From Caenorhabditis elegans (taxonomy: Eukaryota > Nematoda > Chromadorea > Rhabditida > Rhabditidae), in contig NC_003282.8 of NCBI RefSeq assembly GCF_000002985.6, forward strand, positions 17,298,001-17,362,000: a stretch of 64,000 nt of DNA. The letters are read 5' to 3'. A model generated the notes under the pieces. It was given only the letters and a program-made list of their open reading frames with translations, had not been told where the DNA came from and did not search any database. Numbering within the stretch: the first letter of the stretch is position 1; each line of letters begins with the position of its first letter. The position numbers and the translations under genes are program-made. Positions 1 through 10,524 of this stretch are shown piece after piece.

Positions 1-1
1 C

Positions 2-2720
2 GTTACACATAAATCCGGGTTTTCTGATTGTGTTGCATCTATGAAGTTTGAGAATGACACGGACGTTTCAATTTCCAATTGCATCGATCAAGCGCTTATT
101 GAGTTTGTCAACTATTCCTCAGAGTACTCCAAACTTAAATTTGTTGCGAATCGAATCAAAATCGCGAACAATTCTGATAATTATATAGTTTCTGATATTG
201 AGAACTTAATTTTGAAGCGCCAAAAACAGTTGGAAGATGCCGAAGTCAAGGAGGTAGTTCTTTGGTACTGTCAGGTTGATTAATCAACATTTTTCAGGTT
301 TTTATACAAAGAGCTGGAGGATCCTTGAGATTTGTTAATGAATTTGGAGTTTTTCGGACTGAAGTTTTGCATAATTCTGATGAATCAAGTGAATTCTCAC
401 CACCAGACAAACGTGATTTCAAACGAAGTTTGGCCAGGTAATATCAATTAACTTGTGAATTGTTACCACTTTCTCAACTTCCAGACAAAACCGCACAACA
501 TACATTTACGACTTCCCGAGAATGTTTGCCTGGGTGGCATCTGGCTCTTCTAAAGAACCTTTGGATACATGGAGTTCCACAGTTCAAGTCCAAGAACTCG
601 TAATCGACGACGAAAGCAGTGAACTTCGGTTTATCTCCGACCTAAAAGAACTTGAGGCGCGTGCTACTGAAGGTGCCAATTCATGCTCGGTTGTTGCCTG
701 GCTTTTGAACATTCATATCGATCAAAAGAACATGGAATTCGTTTTGATTGGGAATGACGTAACTCATCAAGTCGGGTCGTTTGCTCAACCAGAGCACAGA
801 CTATTTGAGATGGCTAGTAAGCTTGCCAGAGAGAAACAGGTAAATCCTCTTGAATCTTCTGATTGGTATTATGACTCTTTACAACTTCAGATCCCTCGAA
901 TCAATATTTCCTGTAATTCGGGGGCTCGAATTGGACTTGCCAGAGATGTTCTAGATGTACTGAAAGTAAAGTTGAAATCAAATGGACATGATTTTGATTA
1001 TCTCTACGTTGATGCAACGGAAAAGGAGCGAATTGGAAGTCAAATAGTCTACAAGCAGCATGAGAACGAGCTAAGGATAAAAGCTGTAAAAGGAAAGAAG
1101 GTATCCATGAAATATGTTCAATTTAATTTGCAACTTTCATTTCAGAACGAGTATATTGGCGTCGAAAATCTCATGGGGTCCGGGGCAATTGGAGGTGAAA
1201 CTTCTCGTGCTTATCGTGAGATTCCAACTTATTGCTATGTAACTGGAAGATCTGTTGGCATTGGAGCATACACTGCAAGACTTGCAAGACGGATTATTCA
1301 GCATGAAAAAGCTCACTTAATTCTCACAGGATCCGCTGCTTTGAATACACTTTTGGGAAAGAAAGTTTGTGAAACTACATACATTTACAATGAAAACAAA
1401 ATTCAATACTTTTTAGGTGTATGCATCCAACAATCGTTTGGGAGGAATAGAAATAATGAGAAGCAATGGAATAGCCCACGCTACTGTCTCATCGGACCTT
1501 GCAGGAGTTGCGAAGCTGGTTCACTGGATGCAATATTTACCTGCCACTCAGTCTGAGTTTCCATTTTTCCGATGCTTCAACGACCAATCGCCAAGCACTG
1601 AGTTAGAAGCAGTAGGAGTCACTAAAGATGAGATGCAGTTGGATGTCAAAAACTTGTTTGAAGGGTTCAACGGAAAACGTAAGAGTTGTTTACAGAAAAA
1701 ACGTAGAATTTATTCAAAAATATCGCAGAAGGATTATTTGATACTGATTCGTTCGACGAGATTCGCTCTTCATGGGCCGCTTCAATGGTGACCGGACGTG
1801 CCAAATTGAATGGATTGCCAGTTGGAGTTATTGCGTCACAATGGAAATCTTATGAGAAACTACTACTGGCTGATGAAAGTGTGGAAAACAGTGAAGAAAT
1901 GATAACAAGTAAAGCTGGTCAAGTATGGTACCCGGAATCAGCGTTCAAAACATCCCAAGCAATATCTGACTTCAATCGGGAATCTCTTCCACTTATAATG
2001 ATTGCAAGTCTTCGTGGATTCTCTGGAGGACGAAAAGACATGTCAGATCAAGTTCTTACTTTTGGAGCTCACATTATCGATGAACTGTCACAATATCAAC
2101 AACCTGTGATTGTCTACATTCCAGCTGGTGGAGAGTTGAGAGGAGGTATTCATGCTTTTGAGAGGAATTCAGGCTTTTCATGGAGAATTTTTTCTGAATA
2201 AAATGTTTTGTTTCAGGCGCGTGGGCTGTTGTTGATTCAAATGTCAACCTTCAAATAAACCTTCACTTTGCAGAGTGCCTTCAAAAAAGGGTGTGTCGAA
2301 TTCGCCGACATGCACGATCGTTGGCAGCGAATGGATCATGTTGGAGCAATTCGTCAAGTTGTGACGCTTCAAAAAACTCGAGATGTCTTCTGGAAAATTC
2401 TACGTCGAGAAATGATTCTGATAGAGATGGCAAGAAGATTCCAAAAGGCTCCAATCTATCCAAAACCTTCACTATCGGAGGCTCTTGATTGGGTTCAAAA
2501 GAAGATTGATGGCGTCGATAACTTAGAGCAATTCTACAATCAATTTTTTTCTGAAGCGGTTTCTGCGGAAATTGAGGAATCAAAGCAAAAGTTCGATCAA
2601 TTCATTGCCACCTGGCAAGATTTTTTTTTTATTTTTCTATTGAAATATTTTTCTATTTTTCTATTTTATTTTATTTTTCTATTGAACGATTTTTTGTCTA
2701 GAATACCTTTTTTCATTTAA
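2..2720 (+). CDS. Acetyl-CoA carboxylase-like protein, C-terminal part (5' end outside window)
   Basis: The reading frame is open from the left edge. Exons read as <2-253, 298-437, 485-839, 891-1100, 1146-1364, 1417-1678, 1729-2145, 2217-2230 and 2274-2720, all in phase. The product matches the carboxyltransferase half of eukaryotic acetyl-CoA carboxylase, which carboxylates acetyl-CoA to malonyl-CoA for fatty acid synthesis. Visible landmarks are NSGARIGLA, a GSGAIGGETS block, GRSVGIGAYTARL, VYASNNRLGG and IPAGGELRGG. Two things are odd. After RGGAWAV the roughly 60 residues normally before the FADMHDRW segment are missing, and the frame is rescued only by a 43-bp intron. The tail then runs into F/I/L-rich low complexity from about 2620 instead of the usual C-terminus. 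The protein is probably a divergent paralogue of POD-2; activity is uncertain. Confidence 0.85.
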
Positions 2721-2856
2721 GTTAATTATAGTGTGATTTTCATTAACTGGTTGATTCATTCAAAAACCTGTACTGATTGTATGCCTTGAACCTTCTCCCC
2801 AACAACCTCAAACATCAAAATACGTTTATGTAGATACCATTTTCGAATGAATATTT

Positions 2857-4033
2857 TTAAAAATCGTCTTCTTGTTCATCAGCATAGCCCAATCCGTGAT
2901 CTACTCCTGATCCCATTTGTCGTTGATCCATTTTCAAAACCGATGCCATGAAGCTATTGACTTCCATCTTGACTTGCATAGCCTCAGAGCCGAAATGATG
3001 AGCCACGTGGTGGACACCGCGAAGCTTTGGCAGAATTCGGAAAAACAAATTAATGTTGAAAAAATATCAAATAACAAAGACAACTCACTCGAATCCAGAA
3101 ATCTGTTCATGATTGGTCTTCTTTGCTCCTTGTTCGTTCAGAATCACCATGACACAACTCAAATCAATATTCTCCTTCTCTACAAATTCATAGAACCATT
3201 GTTGAAGGTCTGAGCCCTTGTGCTCTTCCGGATTCACAACAAGAATGACTCCTTCGGCATTTTCTTTTATTGCTGGCCAGCAGTCTTCGTACCTGGAGCA
3301 AAAAGGTTGCTGTAATTGTTTGTTTTTGTCATCACTCGCAGAGCTTGCCAAGATTAAAAGTTTTGGTAATTTTCAAAAATTTTGGTAATTTTCAAGATTT
3401 TCAAGATTCTCAAGATAATTAAAATTCTTTGACCTTTTGGGCTCATGTGCAAGTTATTTTAAACTCACTTTTTATCTCCACTAACATCCCAAAGCTGAAT
3501 CTCTGAGTCCTCCAGTCTTCTCGTTCCGCCTAACTCGTTTTGCTCCTGTTCGGTAAAAAATTCATGGGTTTCAAATTCTTGTATTCTGACTCCTAAAACA
3601 TCCAGCTTTGAAAATTTAATTATATTCGGAAAAAGTCGTAATAATAATATATATTTGAAACTTTTTGAATACCTTTTGTTGGCCTATAGACACTTGTAAA
3701 CTCGAATTCAAATTTTCTTTCTCGTTCTCCGGAATCTTCTCCTTTTTTCAATGTGTCTCCATCTTCCATAAAATCGGCGAGAAATGTGCAAAGCGTGGTT
3801 TTTCCTGCCTGAAAATGTTTTTCGAATATGTAAAAAAACAGCTTAATTGGAACAGTTATAAAACATTCAAAAATATAATACAATTTGTAAACCACAACAT
3901 ACGAACAACTATAACTCACTTTTGGAGGTCCCAACACTAAGATCTTTGCAACTTTCTTGTCCTCCTGCATATCAGATGCCATTTCGGAGAGTATGAGCCA
4001 AAGAGCCCACGTTTGAGGGTTTTCAGTTGCCAT
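2857..4033 (-). CDS. ifta-2: Intraflagellar transport-associated Rab-like GTPase (RABL5/IFT22 family)
   Basis: Five exons on the minus strand: 4033-3920, 3808-3673, 3592-3469, 3292-3089 and 3037-2857, giving 252 residues. The N-terminus has a P-loop (LGPPKAGKTT), then a block ending in RPTKGVRIQEFE typical of RABL5, a LWDVSGDKKYEDCW switch-II-like segment and VILVVNPEE. The family associates with the intraflagellar transport complex in cilia. The second methionine (codon 18, 3982-3980) is the more likely start: human RABL5 begins just before the P-loop, and a perfect X-box overlaps the first ATG. The last intron ends in CCG instead of CAG on the coding strand, although the phase is exactly right there (see findings). 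Confidence 0.9.
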
Positions 4034-4039
4034 AGCAAC
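4026..4039. promoter_or_regulatory. X-box (RFX/DAF-19 site) at the 5' end of ifta-2
   Basis: GTTGCCATAGCAAC is a 14-bp imperfect inverted repeat that fits the RFX X-box consensus (GTHNYY AT RRNAAC). DAF-19 uses such sites to switch on ciliary genes in ciliated neurons. The site overlaps the first possible ATG of ifta-2 (4031-4033) and lies 44-57 bp upstream of the second in-frame ATG, which suggests translation starts at the second one. Confidence 0.8.
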
Positions 4040-4241
4040 AGAGAATAAACGGAGAGAACACCGGAGATTTAGAGAAAGGGGAAGTCCGAATTGAGAACAA
4101 ATTGGTGAAGATATTCTTTTTTCTATTCTCTGAACACCAGAAAACCCCTTGTAACGAGATACTAATGCGCAAAACGTTTATTGAAATAGAAAATATTAAT
4201 TAACATTATCTCACAATCAGATACTTTAAAAAGAAAATCAA

Positions 4242-6369
4242 TTACACTTTTGTTTCACACGATACCCCCGAGTATCCTTTATTACAAATGCACACGTAAG
4301 CTTTTGAATTTGAAAATTCGTACTCTACATGGCCATGTCCAAGGCAGTCAGGCACTTGGCCCGTTGGTCCTGAAGAATTTAATTTAATTTTTTACAAATA
4401 ATGTGTCTCTTGAAAAATCACCTCTCATATACGGAAGTTGGTTTCGGTTGCAGTAATAATTTCCGTTTGAATCCAGGTTTCGACAGTTCGAATTAATCTT
4501 CCCAACTCCTGGCCTACACTGGAATGACCTAATCACAGTGAACTCGCCGGCTACAAATTGAATGTTATATTTGCCTAAAGTTCCCGGTACGCAGTTCTCC
4601 TCAGTTCTAGATATTTGGTCACAAAAGAATGGAACAAATGAGTAGTGAGGAAAAGTTGAGTTTCCAGTGAAAATGTAGTCGATTTGGATGTTTTGAATGG
4701 AGTCATACTTGGCACTAATTACTCCTGCACAGTCGGTGATGATAACAGAAGCCTGGAATGTTTATAACAGTGCTGGGATATGGTATTCCCTTTGAGCTTA
4801 CCGCGTGACTAGTATAACAGTCATTCAACAACTCCATTCGTAATGCAGCTCCTTGGTACTCATCGACTGTCTCTAGACTACTCATCGGGTTATTTAAAGA
4901 AACGTACGATCCATAATAAGACAATTTACTTTTTGTCCATATTCTTATCATCGGAATTGTAACGAAATTTAGACTGGCTTGGAAAAGAACTTGATATGTT
5001 GACCTTTCTTTAAGCTGAACAGTCCCGATGTAAAAGTTCGTGTCTTTGAGACTTTGCAACTTGACAACTTTTTGAGTAGTTTCGGAATCATAAAAAATCA
5101 ATTGGATGAGTTTTGAATTAATAACCGCTGAAAGTTTTAACTTATGCTTACTAAAAATGATGGAACATACATTGCGGAATCTCGACGCTAATTGTTATTG
5201 TGAAGTTGACAACATTTGATGATTCAGAATGAGGGACTTTCAACTGCCCAATTGTTTTGTTCCAAACTCCGAATACGCTTGAAAAACTGCTAGTTAAAGC
5301 AAGACTATGTGAAAATGGCGTACTCACCAGGTTTTGGAAAGCCTGAAACGATTATTCAACTTTACAGTCATAATTATAAAAAATGTACCTGAACCAAAGA
5401 TTGCCCATACTTGCCAATAAGAAAATGCCCATTGCTGTTAACAGAAAGCGAATTGAGCGGTATGTAACTTCCGATGCCAGAAGCAAATTGTTGATTAAAA
5501 TCATTGTCAGAAGTAATTGTGAATATCTTGATATCTTTGTTTGTGATGGAACTATATTCAAGATGTGTCAAGTCAGAATCAATGTCCGGCCATCTTTTGA
5601 TAAGAAGCACCACCATGGAACTTTCCAGTGGTACAGTCGGATTTGCAAGGAACTTCTTAAAAGTATAAAACATATATTCTCTATTAATATATTATATCAT
5701 CTAATACTAATTTCCGGGCACCTTTCCGACGCAGGACTAATAGGGACTGCAGTACTAATTTGCGATAGCTTGTGCCAAACTTGAGGTTACTAGTATTTAC
5801 TAACGAAAAATCAATTTGTGTCAGAATTAAAACAAAAAGCATCTTAATTGATGTTTTTTTCTGAAAAATAGTAAGGAATCCTTGGAAAATGAATAAAAAT
5901 TCAAAGGTGTCTTTGGGTGCAACTAATGGATACATAATACTAATAGAGAATCTACAGTGAATCTTTTAATGAAATAAATTTGAAATCTACTTACAGAAAT
6001 AACTGATAAAACATTCGAAGTTGTTGAGGAACCTGCCGCAATTTTAGGATTTGGAGGATTGTTTGTAAGAGCAGCGGAAAATGTTCTGAAGAAAGATTGC
6101 CAATTTATTATGAGCGTTAAATTTGCTTCAGTTCTAAATGTTTTTTTCGAAAACTCACTGAACATCATCGAAATAGGTTATATTAATTTTCGTGGGAGCA
6201 GTATCAAATTGAACCATTCCCAATTTGGAATATTTGTTTCTATTAACAGTTAAAGTTTGAACAACTACATTCTTCATTTGATTAAAAGATAAGATATCAA
6301 AATCAGCAGCATAGGCGAATAAAAATGTTGAACTTTTCATTGCAATGGTGCAATTCTCATTGTATTTTT
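4242..6369 (-). CDS. Secreted vWA-like/EGF protein, tandem copy A (5' exon not found)
   Basis: Minus-strand exons: 6369-6159, 6085-5995, 5655-5389, 5342-5171, 5127-4802, 4752-4422 and 4369-4242, all in phase. The N-terminal half resembles a von Willebrand A fold (a hydrophobic strand followed by FAYAADFD, then SSMVVLLIKRWP). A beta-rich middle region follows, then a cysteine-rich block (RSFQCRPGVG, NGNYYCNR) and a C-terminal EGF-like module (CLGHGHVEYEF, CICNKGYSG, SC). Copy B (7172-9320) has the same exon lengths except for one exon. The first exon found starts in mid-codon (phase 2) with no upstream signal-peptide exon visible, so the gene is either incomplete in this reading or a 5'-truncated duplicate. 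The gene at 22798-30633 contains the same modules in its exons 8-15. Confidence 0.75.
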
Positions 6370-7171
6370 CTGAAAAAAAAACAATTTGGGAGATTTTCAA
6401 AATGATGAGCCAAATATTTTAGTTGTATTTTAATTTGAGTGTAAGTGCTTCTGGTATGTGCCTGAAAAGGTTAGATTATTTTGAATATCAGAGATCAAGA
6501 AATGGTATCATTTACGAAAGGCTTTCGGAAAATGATAAAGAAATGTATAATTTGTAAAATACTTATACTCTCTGATTATGTCATCTTCTCGAGCAGACTA
6601 TCATCACTCTATTGCTGAAAGAAGTTATCAAAAAGTGACATACCTCGGTCCATGCTACATGTACCTAGAAGACTACGGTTTTTCAGAATCTTCCGATGAA
6701 AAAAGATGATAAATTGTTAATTTTCATCGTATTTTTTGCTTTAAAAGGAAATTCCATTTTGCTTTATATGTCAATTTATCTTAAGATGGTATTTCTTCAT
6801 ATGTTCATTTAATACATCTTCACATCACTTTCCCCAAATGAGTATGAGTTTTCTGTCTGAATAGTAATAGTCGGGCCTGGGAGTCACGAGCCGCTTTTTG
6901 TTCGTCCTCCATGCACCCTGCTCGATACGTTGTGTGCAATTTGCCGTTATGGTGCTTGTACGTTATTGATCATACTAGTTTCTCTAGATACTATTGTATT
7001 TTTTGAATGTTTTTTTTTGTTTTGTTAAAGTAATTTTTGAAGGAGAAACAGAGAGAATATTAATGGTAGAAGCGATAGTTGCGCTCTTTCAAAACTGATG
7101 AACTTCCAGAAACTAAAAGAAAATCAAAGATTTATAATTAAATATGAAACAAAAAAAACCGAATTACAGCT
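6370..7171. other. Interval between tandem copies A and B
   Basis: This is the probable promoter side of copy A and the 3' flank of copy B. Positions 6445-6467 hold a 23-bp block identical to 9421-9443 upstream of copy B; on the minus strand it reads as a TTTCAG acceptor followed by GCACATACC. A GATA-type TGATAA lies near 6534. A GC-richer stretch at about 6868-6965 stays open on the minus strand for roughly 40 codons and could be a remnant of an exon or transposase. A 43-codon plus-strand ORF is listed separately. Confidence 0.5.
6578..6709 (+). CDS. Possible small protein of 43 residues
   Basis: An uninterrupted ATG-to-TGA frame of 43 codons lies between the two minus-strand genes, starting MSSSRADYHHS and ending SESSDEKR. 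The composition is polar with several Tyr and Ser and no membrane segment. A second in-phase TAA follows at once. There are no splice sites or known domains, so this may be chance. Confidence 0.25.
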   Translation: MSSSRADYHHSIAERSYQKVTYLGPCYMYLEDYGFSESSDEKR

Positions 7172-9320
7172 TCAGTTCTTAATTTGGCAAGAATCTCCGG
7201 AATAACCATTGTCACAAACACAAATGTATGCTTCAGCAAACGCAAAATCGTACTCCACGTGGCCATGTCCAAGACAGTCGGGAATTTGACCAGTTGGACC
7301 TGAAAAAATTTACTTTTAGCGCGTCGGAAGCCGGAGAACTTTTTTTCTAAAAATGAGATTTCACAAAAAATGTGACGTCACTCCAACATTAATATTATAC
7401 CTCTCATGTATGGTAGCTGATCTCTGTTACAGTAATAATTTCCATTCGAATCCACATTTGTACAGTTTGGATTGATTTGTCCTACTCCTGGTCTGCACTG
7501 GAATGATCGATTCACAATAAACTCGCCGGCCACAAACTGAATATCGTATTTGCTTTCAGTTCCAGGAACACAGTCCATCGTGCTCTTTGGTTTAGAATCA
7601 CAAAAGAATGGGACGATTGGATAGTGTGGGAAGCTTCCTTCGTCGGCAAAAATGTAGTCGATTGGAATTGTTTGGGAAGAGTCATACTTGGAACTGACAG
7701 CACCGGTGCAATCGGTGAAGACGGCGTAGCCCTGGAATTTTATAAATGATGCATCGTGTGTCATACATGATAGAAAGTTTAAAGTTTTTTAGAAAACTAG
7801 AAAATTGAAAATTAGTCAAATTCAACACAAAACATTACCTATGAGACTTAAAACAACCCTTCGATTTAGGAAAATAAAAGTTATGTTCAAAAAAAAAATC
7901 GGTACTTATGTATAAGGTTTTGAAAAAATTTAAATCGACCTTTCTAAAGTTTCCAAAAATATGAAAGTGGGATTTCCCTGAAAACTTACCGCGTGACTAG
8001 TATAGCAATCATTCATCAATTTCATTCTCAACGCTGCTCCCTGATACTCATCAACTTTATCAAGTGTATTTCCGCCCATTGGATCTTCCAAAGTAGCATA
8101 AGATCCATAGTGGTACAAGGCACTTGTCGTCCACACTCTGACCATTGCAACCGATCCATCAATAAGACTTGATTGATAGATAACTTGATATGTTGAACTT
8201 TCTTTCAGTTGTACAGTTGCATAGTAGAAGTTGGTACCTTGCAAGCTTCCCGGCTCAAACTTTACGGTTTTCTGATTGGCTTGAGATCGGTAGAAGATAA
8301 CTTCAATTCCATTGGTGTTAGTGTAGTTGAAGTTTCCCCCTACAAAATATCGATATTTTGAATTTCTGAGAAGGCAACTTACATCCATTTAGCCCTACGC
8401 TTATAGTAATAGTAAAATTGACATAACTCTCAGTTTCTGAATGAGGAACTCTAAGTTTTCCTATTTGTTTTTGAGCAGCCTTCGTTCTGTCAGCAAAACT
8501 TCGTGTGACAGTCAAGCTATCCAAATATGCAGTACCCATCAAATATTGAAATACCTTGAATTACAACATTACTAAACGAAGTATAGAAAATTTTATGTAC
8601 CTGAACCAGAGGTTTTCCGTAATCTCCCAAGACAAAATGAGCATTACTGTTTGCGGCTAGCGTTGTAAAAATTTTGGCACTAGCTGTTGCGATTGGGATC
8701 TGTTGCACGTAGCTGTTGGCAGAACTGATTGGGAAAATCTTCACATTGTTGTTAGTAATAGTGTCATATTCACTTGATGTTAAATCTGCGTTAGCAGCTG
8801 GCCATCTATTGACAAGAAGCACTACCATTGAACTTTCCAAAGGACGTCCAGATGCAGCAAGGAAACACTAGAATTTGGAAAATCAACATAAAAAATACCA
8901 ATGCCTCAATTCATTTGTTTCAATTCTTACCGACACCACCGACAAAACATCAGAAGTCTGTGAGCTACTTGCTGCATTTTTTGAGTTTGGTGGGTTGCTA
9001 CTTAGAGCAGAGGAGAAGGATCTGAAAATAAAAACATTTTTGAGTTCTGTTAAGACAATATCTTCATTAAAAATGTTTTTTTTGAATAAAGCTTTGAATA
9101 AAAACTCACAGAACATCATCAAAATAAGTGATATTCTCTTGACCAGCAGCCGTATCAAATTGAACCATTGCCAGTTTCGTATAGTTATGCCTATTAGCGG
9201 ACACAGCTTGTATAACGACATCCTTCATTTGATTATATGTTGAGACGTCAAAATCAGCAGCATAAGCAAATAAAAATGTTGAATGCTTTTCTCCAATATT
9301 ACAGTATTCATCGTATTCCT
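7172..9320 (-). CDS. Secreted vWA-like/EGF protein, tandem copy B (5' exon not found)
   Basis: Minus-strand exons: 9320-9110, 9021-8931, 8867-8601, 8554-8383, 8339-7990, 7731-7401 and 7299-7172. Lengths 211, 91, 267, 172, 350, 331 and 128 equal those of copy A except the fifth (326 in A), so the two arose by tandem duplication. Domain order is the same: vWA-like region (FAYAADFDV, SSMVVLLVNRWP), beta-rich middle with FTITISVGLNG, conserved GAALRMKLMNDCYTSHA, cysteine block, and an EGF-like end (CLGHGHVEYDF, CVCDNGYSGDSC). As in copy A, no start codon or signal-peptide exon can be placed upstream. A canonical intestinal-type GATA site (TCTGATAAGA) lies at about 9520. Confidence 0.75.
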
Positions 9321-10524
9321 CTGAAAAATTGAAAATATAGTATTTTTTAGAGATTATAAATTCTCATTGATTTTTTTTCTGAAAATCTGAAATTTCTAGG
9401 AAATTATATGTATTTTGGTTGTGCTTCTGGTATGTGCCTGAAATGCTTTTTGAAATTAACTCAAATATAGAATAGGAATAAAGTCGAGAAGTCAGAACAT
9501 TTTGGTATTTTTATAGTCTTTCTGATAAGAGGAGCTCTTTATACTGGTGTGTGACCGGCATAAACTTTTATTACCCCAGACGTGGAAGCGAAACAGGAAT
9601 ATGAAACAGGAAAGGAATAAAAAAATAAAGTCGACGTTAGAAGTGCTCTTGTTTTTCAGAAAATTTAAGTTTATTTTTCTACTTGTACAAAATATTTATT
9701 CAATTCGTTATAATAGGATGCAGATTGATGCTCGAATGATTATTTTTCAGACTTCCGAATTTCAGTTAACTTTCCATGAGCTCAGATTTTTCCAGACAAC
9801 TTTGGCTGATTTTTCTATCAACCCTTTAAAGATAAACTGAAGTATGACAATTTAACCAGGAAGGATTATACCTTGGCACACTTGTTCGACAAATGTGCAA
9901 ACTAGAGTCGGCTTCTGATTTGATAAATCTGCTTGAGTACAAGTTGCCAGGGGCAACGACGCAACAAGCAACAAAACTTTTTTTTAATCCGCCGAAAAGA
10001 TATTTCATTGAAACATGTGCTCGCCGTTTTTTTTGCAGAGAAAACATGTTTTTAACGTTTCATTTACCTTTTTTTTTACTATTAGATTTTATGTTTTTTC
10101 GGGATTGTTGTTCAAGGCGTTCAATTTTGTTAATTTGAAACGTTATTAGCTTCATAGAACACATTTTTCAAACAATACTTTTGAATGAAACAATCGTTTT
10201 GTTTATAAAAATTACAAACCAAGCGGCTAACTGAAATTTGAGAATTGCATTTTTCCTTGGATTTCTACCCAAAATATAGTTTTCTATAAACATAAAAATA
10301 CGGCGATTTCAGTATATGTGCTCCTCTATAAAATGTGTTTTATATTATAGTTTTTATGATATTTCTACGATGAAAATTGTTTTTTGTAATTTTATCAAAT
10401 ATTTGTTGCCTCCATTATATGAATTTTTTACACCAAATGGTTGTTAGTTTAAAAAAATTATTGCGTTGACGGTTGATTGTGCAAAAACTATCGAACTCAC
10501 TGAAAATTTCAGAAAATATCTGAA
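9321..10524. other. Intergenic region upstream of copy B and of the glycosyltransferase
   Basis: The 23-bp block shared with copy A is at 9421-9443, and a GATA site plus TATA-like stretches lie at 9515-9560. A plus-strand frame open from about 9846 to 10135 is GC-richer than its surroundings over its first 160 bp (starting QEGLYLGTLVRQ) but has no start, splice signal or recognisable family. The rest is AT-rich. Confidence 0.5.

Noticed and set aside
1417-1791. Frame continuing past 1678 to 1791 as coding
   Set aside because: The conserved carboxyltransferase sequence resumes after a GT-AG intron (1679-1728) in another frame.
5171-5342. A 15-nt micro-exon (5342-5328) bounded by GTGAGT in tandem copy A
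   Set aside because: All downstream acceptors then give the wrong phase. Reading straight through is open and aligns with the homologous 172-nt exon of copy B.
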